In this document: piece by piece, positions 35,823-44,348 of the stretch
Layout: each line of letters starts with the position of its first letter
How positions within the stretch are numbered: the stretch's first letter is position 1
Notes under the pieces: model-generated
What the model was told of the DNA's origin: nothing
Seen by the model: only the letters and a program-made list of their open reading frames with translations
Databases searched by the model: none
From: Candidatus Villigracilis saccharophilus
GTDB taxonomy: Bacteria; Chloroflexota; Anaerolineae; Anaerolineales; Villigracilaceae
Length of the DNA: 64,000 nt
Assembly: GCA_016709305.1 (NCBI GenBank)
Contig: JADJNA010000062.1
Span: 211,814-275,813 of the forward strand
Direction: 5' to 3'
Position numbers and translations under genes: made by a program

Positions 35823-37147
35823 GTTTCTTCATCCAGGGGAAAAGATTCAACGCCGTCGGGCATTCTCTTGGATGTTGAATTTGTATAAGTGCGGGGATTT
35901 TTCATGCCTTGATTAATGACCCCATATATGGATGTCAAAAGCTTTGCTGTGAAGTTGGTGGTACCCATGCGGTCAAGTCCATTGGCGAGTGTAAAAACCA
36001 TATCGCGGGCCATTTCCGCCAGCGCTCTTTTCTGTGCGCGCAGTTGATACGCTTTTACTTCGCCTTGCGTGACTGTTGCATGGGTTGCGTGTCCTGTTTC
36101 CCAAATTCGAATTCTTTGGCGTTTGATTTCTTCCGGCAACTCTACATCTATAATCTGCAGGTAGGCAAGTGAAACACCATTCACTTGTAGTTTGGCATTA
36201 ATATTTTTTAATATCTCACGCATTGTTTCTGTGGAGAGAAGTTGGCCGCCATTAGCGCTGGCGATAAATATTTCTTCAAGATATCTGCTGGCGATGTATT
36301 CACCCAACAATCCATTGGCTTTGCCCATGGCAGATTTTGACCATTCGTGACCTTCCCTGCCGCCGGAGAGGGCTTCCTCCACTGCTTTGCGAGTTGCCCC
36401 CGCGTTGTATTCGTAGAGTTCATTCCCTTCCCTGTCTTTTTCCGAATTTGGCGTCATGAAGAATTCGCCTTTTGCTTTTATGTCAATGCGGATGCCGTCC
36501 TTTGTCCACGCGGTGACGATGATTTCTTCGATCTGCGGACAGGTATTGAGAACAGTTTTTATCGTCTCGTGCAGTTCCAAAAATGCGTCTCCCTGTCCGA
36601 CGACTCTTGAGAACCGATTTCCACGTTCCAAATAGATCGCATTACCTGGGTCGATCTTGAGGTTCGCCGGACCGCCTATTTGGGTTTGCCAATTCTCCGA
36701 TGGATCCAGTTTTCCGTTTTTGGCTTTTATGGTGGGAAATTTGATCAGGTTTGAAAGTGGAGGAGGCATAGGAGGGCGTCCATAAACACGCAAATTCACC
36801 ACTTTTTTCATATTGACTGAGTCTGGCAGGGCATAAAAGAATTTTAAAAACGTTCCTGCGGTTTTGAAAAGATGTTTAAAGATCAGTGAAGACAAGATAA
36901 GCGGTGTAAAAATGAGAGCAAAACCCGCAATAATAAGTAGAATTTTATAGTTATCCGATAGATTTTCCGCCACTGCTTGCTCCAGCCGGGTTAATAAACA
37001 AAAGACTGCAAACAATATTGGGATGATCGCTATAACAATAACAGGAAGTAGTAAAGAACCAGCCCGCTGTAATGAGTCAGCAAAAGCTTGTTTTTCTGTA
37101 TAAGAAGTTTGCCATTCCTTTGGATCAATTGAATATTTGAATCTCAT
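35819..37147 (-). CDS. SPFH/band-7-like membrane protein, pair 2 member B
   Basis: 442 residues. Two N-terminal membrane helices (GSLLLPVIVIAIIPILFAVF and YKILLIIAGFALIFTPLILS) precede a band-7-like core (LKIDPGNAIYLERGNRFSRV, then EIIVTAWTKDGIRIDIKAKG) and a helical region (YIASRYLEEIFIASANGGQL, VSLAYLQIIDVELPEEIKRQ). The closing alpha segment rich in Ala/Arg (GEVKAYQLRAQKRALAEMAR) is typical of SPFH coiled tails. It overlaps member A by four bases. It parallels the pair at 15624-18665 in order and architecture but is clearly divergent. Confidence 0.7.
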   Translation of the reverse strand: MRFKYSIDPKEWQTSYTEKQAFADSLQRAGSLLLPVIVIAIIPILFAVFCLLTRLEQAVAENLSDNYKILLIIAGFALIFTPLILSSLIFKHLFKTAGTFLKFFYALPDSVNMKKVVNLRVYGRPPMPPPLSNLIKFPTIKAKNGKLDPSENWQTQIGGPANLKIDPGNAIYLERGNRFSRVVGQGDAFLELHETIKTVLNTCPQIEEIIVTAWTKDGIRIDIKAKGEFFMTPNSEKDREGNELYEYNAGATRKAVEEALSGGREGHEWSKSAMGKANGLLGEYIASRYLEEIFIASANGGQLLSTETMREILKNINAKLQVNGVSLAYLQIIDVELPEEIKRQRIRIWETGHATHATVTQGEVKAYQLRAQKRALAEMARDMVFTLANGLDRMGTTNFTAKLLTSIYGVINQGMKNPRTYTNSTSKRMPDGVESFPLDEET

Positions 37148-38820
37148 AATGCCCCCCTTTTAGGTGCATTTGCAAAATAGGCATCCTTATATTTTTGGAG
37201 GTCTGCCTTGGCTTCTGGCGTATAGCTTGAATCGGATTGTTGATCGATCATATTTTTTAGAGCATCAAGATAAACCTGCGCGATGGCTTCCTGATCTTTG
37301 CCGGGGTGATGTTCCTGTGCTTGTTCCAATCCCTCCATTACTGCTGTCAGCAGGAGAGACCGTGCATATACACGGGCTTCCTCTTCAAGACTTTCCGCTT
37401 CGGCTTTGGCGTCAGCAAGTGCCATTTCACGTTCCCGCTCCCGTTCCACTTTCCAGGTTGCGATCTGCTGCTCGATCACTTCGATATCCTTGTCGCTTTG
37501 TTCTTTTTTGTCAGTGAACTTAAACCCGGAAACTTTGACGCTGATCAATCGTATCCCATTTTCGCGCAAAGGGGTTTCGATCAGGTTTTTGATATTCCTG
37601 GTGATCGCTTCCGACGCATTGCTGTTTTCGTTCTCACGTGCCTGCCACAGATCTTTAATGCTCCGTTCAGCAAAGGTTTGACGCGCAGCCTGTTCAGCCA
37701 TGCTTACTACATGATCATCCCACCGTTCGCTATCGCTACTTGGCTGGGAGCGTTTACTTCGTAAACGGATTGCAGCCTCCACCCGCGGACGGGAATATGG
37801 GAATGTCGATCCTGTATTTCGGTTGACATCTTTTCCTTTACCAAGCCAGAAGTTGCTTCTGCCCAGTTGATGGAACAACTCTCGTGGCCAATCTTCACGA
37901 TCTATTGTAAAGATAACCAGCACATCTGCGAGCAGTGGAATGCCTTCTCTTGAAAATGCATGGATAGAAGTGGATTTTTTTATTTGATTCCGCAAGTCAA
38001 CTATTTCAAAAGGTTCGTCCCCACTCTTGGTAAAGATAACGCCTGGCCCCTCAACGCGAAAATCTTTTCCATTTATGATTCCAACTACCTGGTGCGTGTC
38101 TGTGCGGATCATGCCTGGAAAAAGCCCTGCTGTGTTCCTATTAATATTATTGTTCCCGCGTAATGGTGATGGCGATTGCTGTCTTGAAAAAGGATTTGTA
38201 ACCGGTTTGCCGTCAATTCTTTTATCCGCTTCCTTCGCATTAACGGCAACTACATTCCATAACGGCATTTGCATTCCCCATACATAAGAAAGGAAGATCA
38301 TATACCTTTGGTGTTTTTCTTTCCTGTCTTCGGGGTCGGATGCGGGAATAATAACCAGGGCAATACAATACGCCGCGTAATAAAATATAAACAGCAATGG
38401 CAGTGAGAAAAATAGAATTCCGATCCAGCGATTAATGTACCATCCAAGAATTAATACGGTGAAGTGCAGTAACGCGGAAGTTAATCCTCGTTTTTCAGAA
38501 TATCTCCGAAAATAAAAATGTGTAATTACGACGCCTGATAACAAGATCCATCGGGTAAAGGGGATAACGCCGCTGTAACGAATGATCTTGGATAGCAGGA
38601 TGGGAAGTTCCCAAAAGAGTCCCGCAGCGATAATGATTTCAAGAAAAAAGACAAATGATAAGTAGATGCCCTGTGAAAGCCCCTGGTTTTTTATAGTCGT
38701 GATTGAGTATAAAAAAATGCAGAAAAACAATGCTGCCACAGTTATCCCCGTTACAGCAATATTTAATAAGTTGTTTGCATTTTCTAGCATGTCAAAAAGT
38801 GTACCCGCCATTATTGCCAC
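37144..38820 (-). CDS. SPFH/band-7-like membrane protein, pair 2 member A
   Basis: 558 residues. Six or so N-terminal membrane helices (about 15-175, for example NLLNIAVTGITVAALFFCIF and WINRWIGILFFSLPLLFIFY-like) come before the SPFH-like core (GIINGKDFRVEGPGVIFTKS, FEIVDLRNQIKKSTSIHAFS, REGIPLLADVLVIFTIDRED). A long charged coiled-coil tail follows (VEREREREMALADAKAEAES). The core phrase VDLRNQ..STSIHAFSREGIPL is a typical band-7 pattern. It is the first gene of a four-gene operon and has a good promoter just upstream. Multiple membrane helices in front of an SPFH domain are unusual. Confidence 0.7.
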   Translation of the reverse strand: MAIMAGTLFDMLENANNLLNIAVTGITVAALFFCIFLYSITTIKNQGLSQGIYLSFVFFLEIIIAAGLFWELPILLSKIIRYSGVIPFTRWILLSGVVITHFYFRRYSEKRGLTSALLHFTVLILGWYINRWIGILFFSLPLLFIFYYAAYCIALVIIPASDPEDRKEKHQRYMIFLSYVWGMQMPLWNVVAVNAKEADKRIDGKPVTNPFSRQQSPSPLRGNNNINRNTAGLFPGMIRTDTHQVVGIINGKDFRVEGPGVIFTKSGDEPFEIVDLRNQIKKSTSIHAFSREGIPLLADVLVIFTIDREDWPRELFHQLGRSNFWLGKGKDVNRNTGSTFPYSRPRVEAAIRLRSKRSQPSSDSERWDDHVVSMAEQAARQTFAERSIKDLWQARENENSNASEAITRNIKNLIETPLRENGIRLISVKVSGFKFTDKKEQSDKDIEVIEQQIATWKVEREREREMALADAKAEAESLEEEARVYARSLLLTAVMEGLEQAQEHHPGKDQEAIAQVYLDALKNMIDQQSDSSYTPEAKADLQKYKDAYFANAPKRGAL

Positions 38821-38840
38821 CTGTTTTTATTTATCAAGTT

Positions 38841-38870
38841 AGTATATACTGCCAAAAATCTATTTGTCAA
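38841..38870 (-). promoter_or_regulatory. Sigma-70 promoter of the SPFH pair 2 operon
   Basis: On the minus strand a consensus TTGACA (38865-38870) lies 18 bases before TATACT (38841-38846). The predicted start leaves a short leader containing aggtgg before the ATG at 38820. Confidence 0.7.
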
Positions 38871-38881
38871 GAACAAATGTC

Positions 38882-39532
38882 ATGACTTCTACGGAATTCC
38901 ACTGTCATACTCGTGCGTCTACAGATTCTCTTACCCGCCCCGTGGATCTAATTGCGATGGCGCGTCGCAAGGGCATTGACCGTGTGATCATTACCGATCA
39001 CAACTCGATCTCTGGTGCGCGCGAAGCGCAGATGATTGCCCCTGAACTGATTATTGTGGGCGAGGAGATTATGACTACTCAAGGCGAGATTCTGGCGGCG
39101 TTTGTTGCTGAAGAAATACCCGCTTATCTTACTCCACAGGAAACGATCAGACGATTAAAGGCGCAGGGGGCGTTTATCAGTGTTTCGCATCCATTTGATG
39201 AGTTTAGAAAAGGCGGTTGGAAGGAAAGTGAATTGCTGGAAATTTTGCCTTATGTAGATGCAATAGAAGTGTTTAATTCCCGATGCATGTTGCCGCGCTT
39301 CAACCGTAAGGCGGATTTGTTTGCTCAAAAATACAATATCGCAGGGACCGTCGGTTCGGATGCGCACGCTGCTTTCGAATTGGGGCGAAGCATTATGTTG
39401 CTGGACCAGTTTTCGGGTGCGGACGAGATGCGCGAGGTCATCCGCAGGGGAATTCCCAAAGTAAAATGGTCGCCGCCGTGGTTCCACCTCGCTTCCCGTT
39501 ACGCTTCCATGATAAAGAATTTTAATTCTTGA
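38882..39532 (+). CDS. PHP-domain phosphoesterase
   Basis: 216 residues from ATG 38882 (an upstream TTG at 38864 overlaps the opposing promoter and is less likely). PHP metal motifs are present: EFHCHTRASTDS at the N-terminus, VIITDHNSISGA, VGEEIMTTQGEI, VSHPFDEFRKG, and GSDAHAAFELG near the C-terminus. The family includes RNase AM/TrpH-like 5'-3' nucleases and histidinol phosphatase relatives. The short length and motif set fit a YciV/TrpH-like protein best. No informative neighbours. Confidence 0.85.
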   Translation: MTSTEFHCHTRASTDSLTRPVDLIAMARRKGIDRVIITDHNSISGAREAQMIAPELIIVGEEIMTTQGEILAAFVAEEIPAYLTPQETIRRLKAQGAFISVSHPFDEFRKGGWKESELLEILPYVDAIEVFNSRCMLPRFNRKADLFAQKYNIAGTVGSDAHAAFELGRSIMLLDQFSGADEMREVIRRGIPKVKWSPPWFHLASRYASMIKNFNS

Positions 39533-39557
39533 CATCAATAATTAGGCATGATAATCT
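39529..39557 (+). promoter_or_regulatory. Sigma-70 promoter of the cold-shock gene
   Basis: TTGACA (39529-39534) and TAATCT (39552-39557) with exactly 17 bases between. The -35 overlaps the stop codon of the PHP gene. The predicted leader is about 75 bases and ends in caggag before the csp ATG. Confidence 0.8.
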
Positions 39558-39637
39558 TGCCGTTAACATGCCCGGTTCGCCTTTGAAAGCGTTAAGGTGG
39601 ATCGGCAAATTTTTAAATCAAGCAGGAGAATTGATAG

Positions 39638-39850
39638 ATGTCAGAACGAATTGTTGGAACTGTAAAATGGTTTAATGCGACCAAGGGCTATGGCTTTATT
39701 GGGTACGAAGGTGGAGAGGATGTATTTGTACATTTCTCAGCTATTCAGACTGATGGCTATAAAAAACTTGAAGCAGAACAAAAAGTGGAATTTTCAGTTG
39801 AAGATGGCCCAAAGGGGAAACAGGCAGCAAATGTAGTACCGCTCTCGTAA
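39638..39850 (+). CDS. csp: Cold-shock domain protein (CspA family)
   Basis: 70 residues, a single cold-shock OB fold with both RNA-binding motifs (KGYGFI and VFVHF) and the usual opening GTVKWFNATKGYGF. It acts as an RNA chaperone or single-stranded nucleic-acid binder in the cytoplasm. It is monocistronic: its own promoter lies upstream and a terminator follows. The leader may add temperature-dependent control, as in other csp genes, but no specific element is recognisable. Confidence 0.97.
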   Translation: MSERIVGTVKWFNATKGYGFIGYEGGEDVFVHFSAIQTDGYKKLEAEQKVEFSVEDGPKGKQAANVVPLS

Positions 39851-39883
39851 AACTTAGCTTGAAAGCAAAAGTATTGCGAACCG

Positions 39884-39916
39884 ACAGGGTTGCCGTGAAG
39901 GCAGCCCTGTTTTTTT
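39884..39916 (+). terminator. Rho-independent terminator after csp
   Basis: acagggttgcc (39884-39894) pairs with ggcagccctgt (39900-39910) with one G-T pair, followed by seven T. Confidence 0.9.
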
Positions 39917-40039
39917 GTTAAGGAATTGTAATGGAAATATTACATCTGTTACTACTCACGGCAGTATATTTGTCCTACAATCAATGTTTAAACAGTAACT
40001 TTTTTACGGGTGCGGCGACTATTTACTGGAGGTTTTTGC

Positions 40040-40306
40040 ATGTCATTCTTAAATATTTTTAAAAGCGATTCAACCAGGCATACTGTGATGTCCAGTGGGC
40101 ATGTGGTATCTGAATCATCACGGTGTGTGCAATGCGGAATTTGTACCTATAATTGTCCGATCGGGATCGATGTGCGGGCGCATGTCTGGCGGGATGAGGC
40201 TGTAAAGTACAGCGAATGCCTGACTTGTGGTGAGTGCGTTGCGCGTTGTCCGCGCGGTGTGCTGCGTTTCGTACAGACCGATCTCTTCGAGCGGAGGGAT
40301 GAATGA
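40040..40306 (+). CDS. 2x[4Fe-4S] ferredoxin-like protein
   Basis: 88 residues from the ATG at 40040, which follows GGAGG (40028-40032). Two complete cluster motifs: CVQCGICTYNCP and CLTCGECVARCP. The arrangement, with a GI(D)VRAHVW segment between the motifs, is like HdrC or the iron-sulfur subunits that accompany pyridine-nucleotide flavoproteins. The stop overlaps the start of the FAD oxidoreductase gene (ATGA), so the two proteins probably form a complex. Confidence 0.88.
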   Translation: MSFLNIFKSDSTRHTVMSSGHVVSESSRCVQCGICTYNCPIGIDVRAHVWRDEAVKYSECLTCGECVARCPRGVLRFVQTDLFERRDE

Positions 40307-41616
40307 GGTATGTGATCATTGGGGCGGGGGTGGCAGGATTATCGGCAGTTGAATCGATCCGGTCTGTGGATAAGGTTGGCGAGATCTTGATGATCAGTGA
40401 TGACCCGCACGGGTTTTATTCCCGCCCTGGTCTTGCTTATTATTTGACAGGTGAGCTTCACGATAAGGCATTATTCCCGCGCACAAAAGAGGATTATAAA
40501 AAACTAAATTTCAATTTCCTTAATGCTCGTGTGACAAGGATCCTCCGTTCAGACCACGCGCTGCTTATTGATGGAAAGTCGCGGCTTGTTTATGATAAAT
40601 TGTTGATCGCTGTTGGCGCGCGCGCATTGCCCTTGGAAGTTCCGGGCGCGGCGGGTTTGCATGGTGTCATGAAATTGGATCATCTGACTGATGCTAAGAA
40701 TTTGATCAAACTGGCTAAGCGTGGAAAAACGGCTGTTGTGGTTGGCGGAGGCATTACCGCTCTTGAACTGACCGAAGGGCTGCATGCTCGTGGAATGCAT
40801 GTGCATTATCTTTTACGTGGCGACCGTTATTGGAGCAATGTGCTTGATAAGCATGAATCGCAAGTGGTGGAAGGTCTTTTGCGGGCAGAAGGCGTGACTC
40901 TGCATTACAAGGCAGAGTTACAGGAAGTGATAGGCAAAAAAGGAAGTGTGACTGCCGTTATGTTAAAGGATGGCAGCAAGCTGCAGTGCGATTTGCTGGC
41001 TTATGCGGTTGGTATCAGCCCATGCCTTGAATTAGTAAATGAAACCAATCTTGCAAAAGATCGCGGGCTTATAGTAAATGAACACTTGCAGACTACGGAC
41101 CCTGATATCTATGCGGCTGGTGATGTGGCGCAGGTCTTTGATCCGCTAACGGGTAAGTCGGCATTGGATAGTTTGTGGAATCCTGCCCGTGAGCAAGGTC
41201 GGGTGGCCGGGCGGAACATGGCAGGACGGAAATCCGCCTACTTGAAATCTGCTCCATTTAATGTGACCCGCCTTGCTGGTTTAACAACTACGATTATCGG
41301 CGTTGTTGGGCGGGGCAAGGATGAGGATATGATTGGTATCGCACGCGGCGATAGTGAGACTTGGCGGGAATTGCCCGAGGCGATCGTTGCGCAGAGCGGG
41401 TTTGAGATTAATCATATGCGCTTGATGGTAGGCGAGAAGACGCTGGTGGGGGCGATCGTGATGGGAGATCAGACGTTGTCTTGGCCTTTGCAAAAAATGA
41501 TCGCTGGCAAAGCGGATATATCTTCCATTCGGGATCAATTAATGAAGCCGGAAGCGCCGCTCGCAGATTTGTTGGCGCAGTTTTGGATGTCATGGAGAAC
41601 GCAAGAAGCTTTGTGA
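40303..41616 (+). CDS. FAD-dependent NAD(P)H oxidoreductase
   Basis: 437 residues with two Rossmann motifs (VIIGAGVAGLSAVES at the N-terminus for FAD; AVVVGGGITALELTEGL near 145 for NAD(P)) and the FAD-closing TTDPDIYAAGDVAQV. The closest family is the NADH oxidase/nitrite reductase/rubredoxin reductase group. The C-terminus has a further domain of about 100 residues seen in NirB-like proteins. Coupled to the 4Fe-4S protein, it probably moves electrons between NAD(P)H and ferredoxin or the cytochromes downstream (inference). Confidence 0.9.
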   Translation: MRYVIIGAGVAGLSAVESIRSVDKVGEILMISDDPHGFYSRPGLAYYLTGELHDKALFPRTKEDYKKLNFNFLNARVTRILRSDHALLIDGKSRLVYDKLLIAVGARALPLEVPGAAGLHGVMKLDHLTDAKNLIKLAKRGKTAVVVGGGITALELTEGLHARGMHVHYLLRGDRYWSNVLDKHESQVVEGLLRAEGVTLHYKAELQEVIGKKGSVTAVMLKDGSKLQCDLLAYAVGISPCLELVNETNLAKDRGLIVNEHLQTTDPDIYAAGDVAQVFDPLTGKSALDSLWNPAREQGRVAGRNMAGRKSAYLKSAPFNVTRLAGLTTTIIGVVGRGKDEDMIGIARGDSETWRELPEAIVAQSGFEINHMRLMVGEKTLVGAIVMGDQTLSWPLQKMIAGKADISSIRDQLMKPEAPLADLLAQFWMSWRTQEAL

Positions 41617-41653
41617 TCTTGTAATTCATTTTAAGTAAAAAAGAGAGGGCGTC

Positions 41654-42208
41654 ATGCTTCGTGGTAATAAAGAACTCTGGTGGGCGTTTGCTGTTGGGGC
41701 TTTGATAACGATCGTGTACGGCACGGTAGTATTTTTCACTCGCGAAATTCCCGCGGCAAGTGAATTGTTTGGCCATGGCCTCGGTATTTTGGGATTTATG
41801 TTGATGCTGATGACTGAAACGCTGTATAGCCTGCGAAAGCGGTCTCGCAGCGCCCGTTGGGGCAGGATGTCATCCTGGCTTCAATTCCATATCTTTACCG
41901 GATTGGTCGGTCCGTTCATGGTTTTACTGCATACATCATGGAAGTTCAACGGGCTGGCGGGGGCGGTCACACTATTGACTGTGGTTATTGTCATTAGCGG
42001 TGTTATTGGCCGCTATATCTTTACCCGCATCCCGCGCACAATGGATGGTTTGGAGATTGAAGGGACGCTTTCTGAAAGCGCGTTACGGCAAGCCCGCCGC
42101 CTAATGGCTCTTTGGCATACTATCCATATTCCGATTGGTATGGCACTGTTTGTATCGGCTTTTGTCCACATAGGCGCTGCCCTGTATTTCGCAACGCTTC
42201 TTAAATAA
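41654..42208 (+). CDS. Cytochrome b-like membrane protein
   Basis: 184 residues with four or five hydrophobic segments. Histidines within or beside them (LFGHGLGILG, LQFHIFTGLVGP, VLLHTSWKFNG, WHTIHIPIGMALF, FVHIGAALYF) are placed like heme b ligands. A good ribosome site (gagagggcg) precedes it. The gene lies between the NAD(P)H oxidoreductase and the multiheme cytochromes, so it is the likely membrane electron carrier linking them. The heme count is unproven. Confidence 0.75.
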   Translation: MLRGNKELWWAFAVGALITIVYGTVVFFTREIPAASELFGHGLGILGFMLMLMTETLYSLRKRSRSARWGRMSSWLQFHIFTGLVGPFMVLLHTSWKFNGLAGAVTLLTVVIVISGVIGRYIFTRIPRTMDGLEIEGTLSESALRQARRLMALWHTIHIPIGMALFVSAFVHIGAALYFATLLK

Positions 42209-42217
42209 GAGCCTGCG

Positions 42218-43429
42218 ATGCAAAACTATAAACTTGGATGTTTTACGAACACAGGCATTCTTGCAACCCTAATTGCCCTCTTCGCAATTGTTGGCGTCGC
42301 ATTTGCCAGTGGAAACCAAATGTTTACTGCTGGGGACCTAAACGCAGAAATTGGCCAGTCGCTGGGTGGCGTAACTTCTCATGCGCAGATCAAAGATTGT
42401 TCGGCTTGTCATGCCTTGCTTTGGTCGCGCGATTCAATGGCGGATCGCTGTATAGCTTGTCATACTGAAGTTGCTGCGCAAATGTTTGATGTCGCCAGGC
42501 TGCATGGTTCCATCAACAATAAGAGCGGAAGTCTTGCCTGCCGCTCTTGTCACCCTGAGCATCGTGGTGTTTCGGCTCCTTTAACTGACTTGACTGGGAA
42601 CACCTTCCCTCACGACACGTTGGGCTTCTCTTTGAAAAATCACCAGCGTAAGGCGGGGAACGAACCGATCCTCTGCAATGATTGTCATGGGGAGAATATA
42701 ACCACGTTCGTATCAGACTCCTGTCAGAACTGTCACGGCGATATGGACATTGTCTTTACTAAGGCACACACCTTATCCTTTGGAGCAGACTGTCTTGCCT
42801 GCCATAACGGGGAAAATAAATTTGACCACAGCCTCTCCGCCTTCAAATTGGAAGGCGAGCACAAAGAAGCTGCCTGCGAAGATTGCCATCAGAATAACTT
42901 ATATAAGGGCACTCCCACAGATTGCTATTCCTGTCATAAGAATAATGATGAGCATAATGGAGAATTTGGGACGGACTGCTCGGCATGTCACACCCCGAGC
43001 GATTGGGATAATGCAAATTTTGACCATAACCGTTCTAATTTTCAGTTGACTGGAAAACATGCGAATGTCGCTTGTAATGACTGCCATAAAAATGGTGAAT
43101 TCAAAGGTCTGGATACAACATGTCTTTCCTGCCATGCCGAACCCACGCAACACGCAGGTCAATTTGGAACGGACTGTGTCGCCTGTCACACGACAAACGC
43201 CTGGACTCCAGCAACTTTCAATGGGGAACATACCTTCCCATTAGATCATGGGGAGGACGGGATTGTTGCTTGTGCCACCTGTCATCCAGCCGGCTATAAA
43301 ACCTATACTTGTTACGGATGTCATGAGCATAACGAAGCGAACATTCGTGGGGAACATCAAGAAGAAGGAATTTCGAATTTTGAGAACTGCATGGAGTGTC
43401 ATGCGGACGGGCGTGAACACGACGATTAG
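42218..43429 (+). CDS. 15-heme c-type cytochrome
   Basis: 403 residues. A hydrophobic N-terminal segment (TGILATLIALFAIVGVAFAS) is a signal peptide or anchor. I count 15 CxxCH motifs spread along the protein. The C-terminal two thirds has a repeated unit around HNGEFGTDCSACHT / HAGQFGTDCVACHT with interleaved FDH(N)...F.L.GKH elements, similar to cytochrome c3/c7-like repeats. It is exported and should conduct electrons outside the membrane. It is a paralogue of the next gene. A strong terminator follows directly. Confidence 0.92.
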   Translation: MQNYKLGCFTNTGILATLIALFAIVGVAFASGNQMFTAGDLNAEIGQSLGGVTSHAQIKDCSACHALLWSRDSMADRCIACHTEVAAQMFDVARLHGSINNKSGSLACRSCHPEHRGVSAPLTDLTGNTFPHDTLGFSLKNHQRKAGNEPILCNDCHGENITTFVSDSCQNCHGDMDIVFTKAHTLSFGADCLACHNGENKFDHSLSAFKLEGEHKEAACEDCHQNNLYKGTPTDCYSCHKNNDEHNGEFGTDCSACHTPSDWDNANFDHNRSNFQLTGKHANVACNDCHKNGEFKGLDTTCLSCHAEPTQHAGQFGTDCVACHTTNAWTPATFNGEHTFPLDHGEDGIVACATCHPAGYKTYTCYGCHEHNEANIRGEHQEEGISNFENCMECHADGREHDD

Positions 43430-43479
43430 AAAAATAAGCAGTCTGGGTGGAATACACCACCCAGACTGCTTATTTTTTT
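43430..43479 (+). terminator. Strong terminator between the two cytochrome genes
   Basis: A 21-base near-perfect stem (aagcagtctgggtgg and its complement, with A-rich and T-rich flanks) around a five- or six-base loop, with a T-run, starts right at the stop of the 15-heme gene. Confidence 0.9.
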
Positions 43480-43532
43480 CAGGTGGTTAAAGAGGGCATA
43501 TATGCAATACATCCATATTAGTCTGGGTTCTT

Positions 43533-44348
43533 ATGAAAAGCAATAAGCTTGGATGTCTTACTGGATCTGGCATTGTTGCCATGTTCATTACATTGTTTTT
43601 GCTTGTGGGTATTGCGCTTGCCAGCGGAAGTCAAATGTTCTCGGCGGGGAGTTTGAATACTGAGCCTGGTCAAGTTTATGGCGGTGTATATTCACATGCG
43701 CAAATAGAAGAATGTTCTGCCTGCCATGCCGCACCCTGGTCGACTGATTCAATGGCTGACCGCTGTGTGGTTTGCCATACTGACGTCGCGGCGGAAATGA
43801 GCGATATCACCAAACTGCATGGAGCTATTTTTCAAAATGGTGAAAACTTTTCCTGTCGTGATTGTCACCCCGAACATCGGGGTGCGGATGGTCTGCTGAC
43901 AGATACCAGCGGAGTTTTATTTCCTCATGACGCACTGGGGTATTCAATGAACGGGCATCAGGGAAAAGAGGATGGAAATGAATTTACCTGTGTAGATTGT
44001 CACCCGGATGGTCTTAGTACCTTCACGACCCAAACCTGCCTGAATTGCCACGATCAGATTGATATTGCTTACACCCAGTCTCATTTCCTTTCATTCGGCC
44101 CAGACTGTCTTGCCTGTCACGACGGAGTTGATAAATTTGGAAATGATTTCAATCATTCCATTTTCCTATTCAACCTGGCAGGGAAACATGAAGGTGTGAC
44201 CTGTACAAAATGCCATCTGGATGCTCGAACGGTACTGGATTTAAAGTCCACGCCCCAGGAATGTGCTTCATGTCACACCGATGAACACGACGGACGCTTT
44301 GGAAAGGACTGTGCTGGATGTCATGCAGTTGAAGGCTGGAAGCCTTAG
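43533..44348 (+). CDS. Multiheme c-type cytochrome, N-terminal part (9 hemes), gene apparently split
   Basis: 271 residues with the same N-terminal anchor as its neighbour (GSGIVAMFITLFLLVGIALAS) and nine CxxCH motifs, aligning closely to the first half of the 15-heme cytochrome (QMFSAGSLNTEPGQVYGGVY). It stops at CAGCHAVEGWKP, where the paralogue would continue with another FDH...GKH repeat. The next frame begins on the last base of this stop and carries on with the same kind of repeat. A deletion between repeats or an assembly collapse is more likely than a true short protein. Confidence 0.8.
   Translation: MKSNKLGCLTGSGIVAMFITLFLLVGIALASGSQMFSAGSLNTEPGQVYGGVYSHAQIEECSACHAAPWSTDSMADRCVVCHTDVAAEMSDITKLHGAIFQNGENFSCRDCHPEHRGADGLLTDTSGVLFPHDALGYSMNGHQGKEDGNEFTCVDCHPDGLSTFTTQTCLNCHDQIDIAYTQSHFLSFGPDCLACHDGVDKFGNDFNHSIFLFNLAGKHEGVTCTKCHLDARTVLDLKSTPQECASCHTDEHDGRFGKDCAGCHAVEGWKP

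Noticed and set aside
38864..38881. TTG start for the PHP protein
   Set aside because: It overlaps the opposing promoter and lacks a ribosome site; homology begins after the ATG at 38882.
43430..43479. Long hairpin as an insertion-sequence end or attachment site
   Set aside because: Position right after a stop and T-run mark it as a terminator; no partner repeat or transposase nearby.
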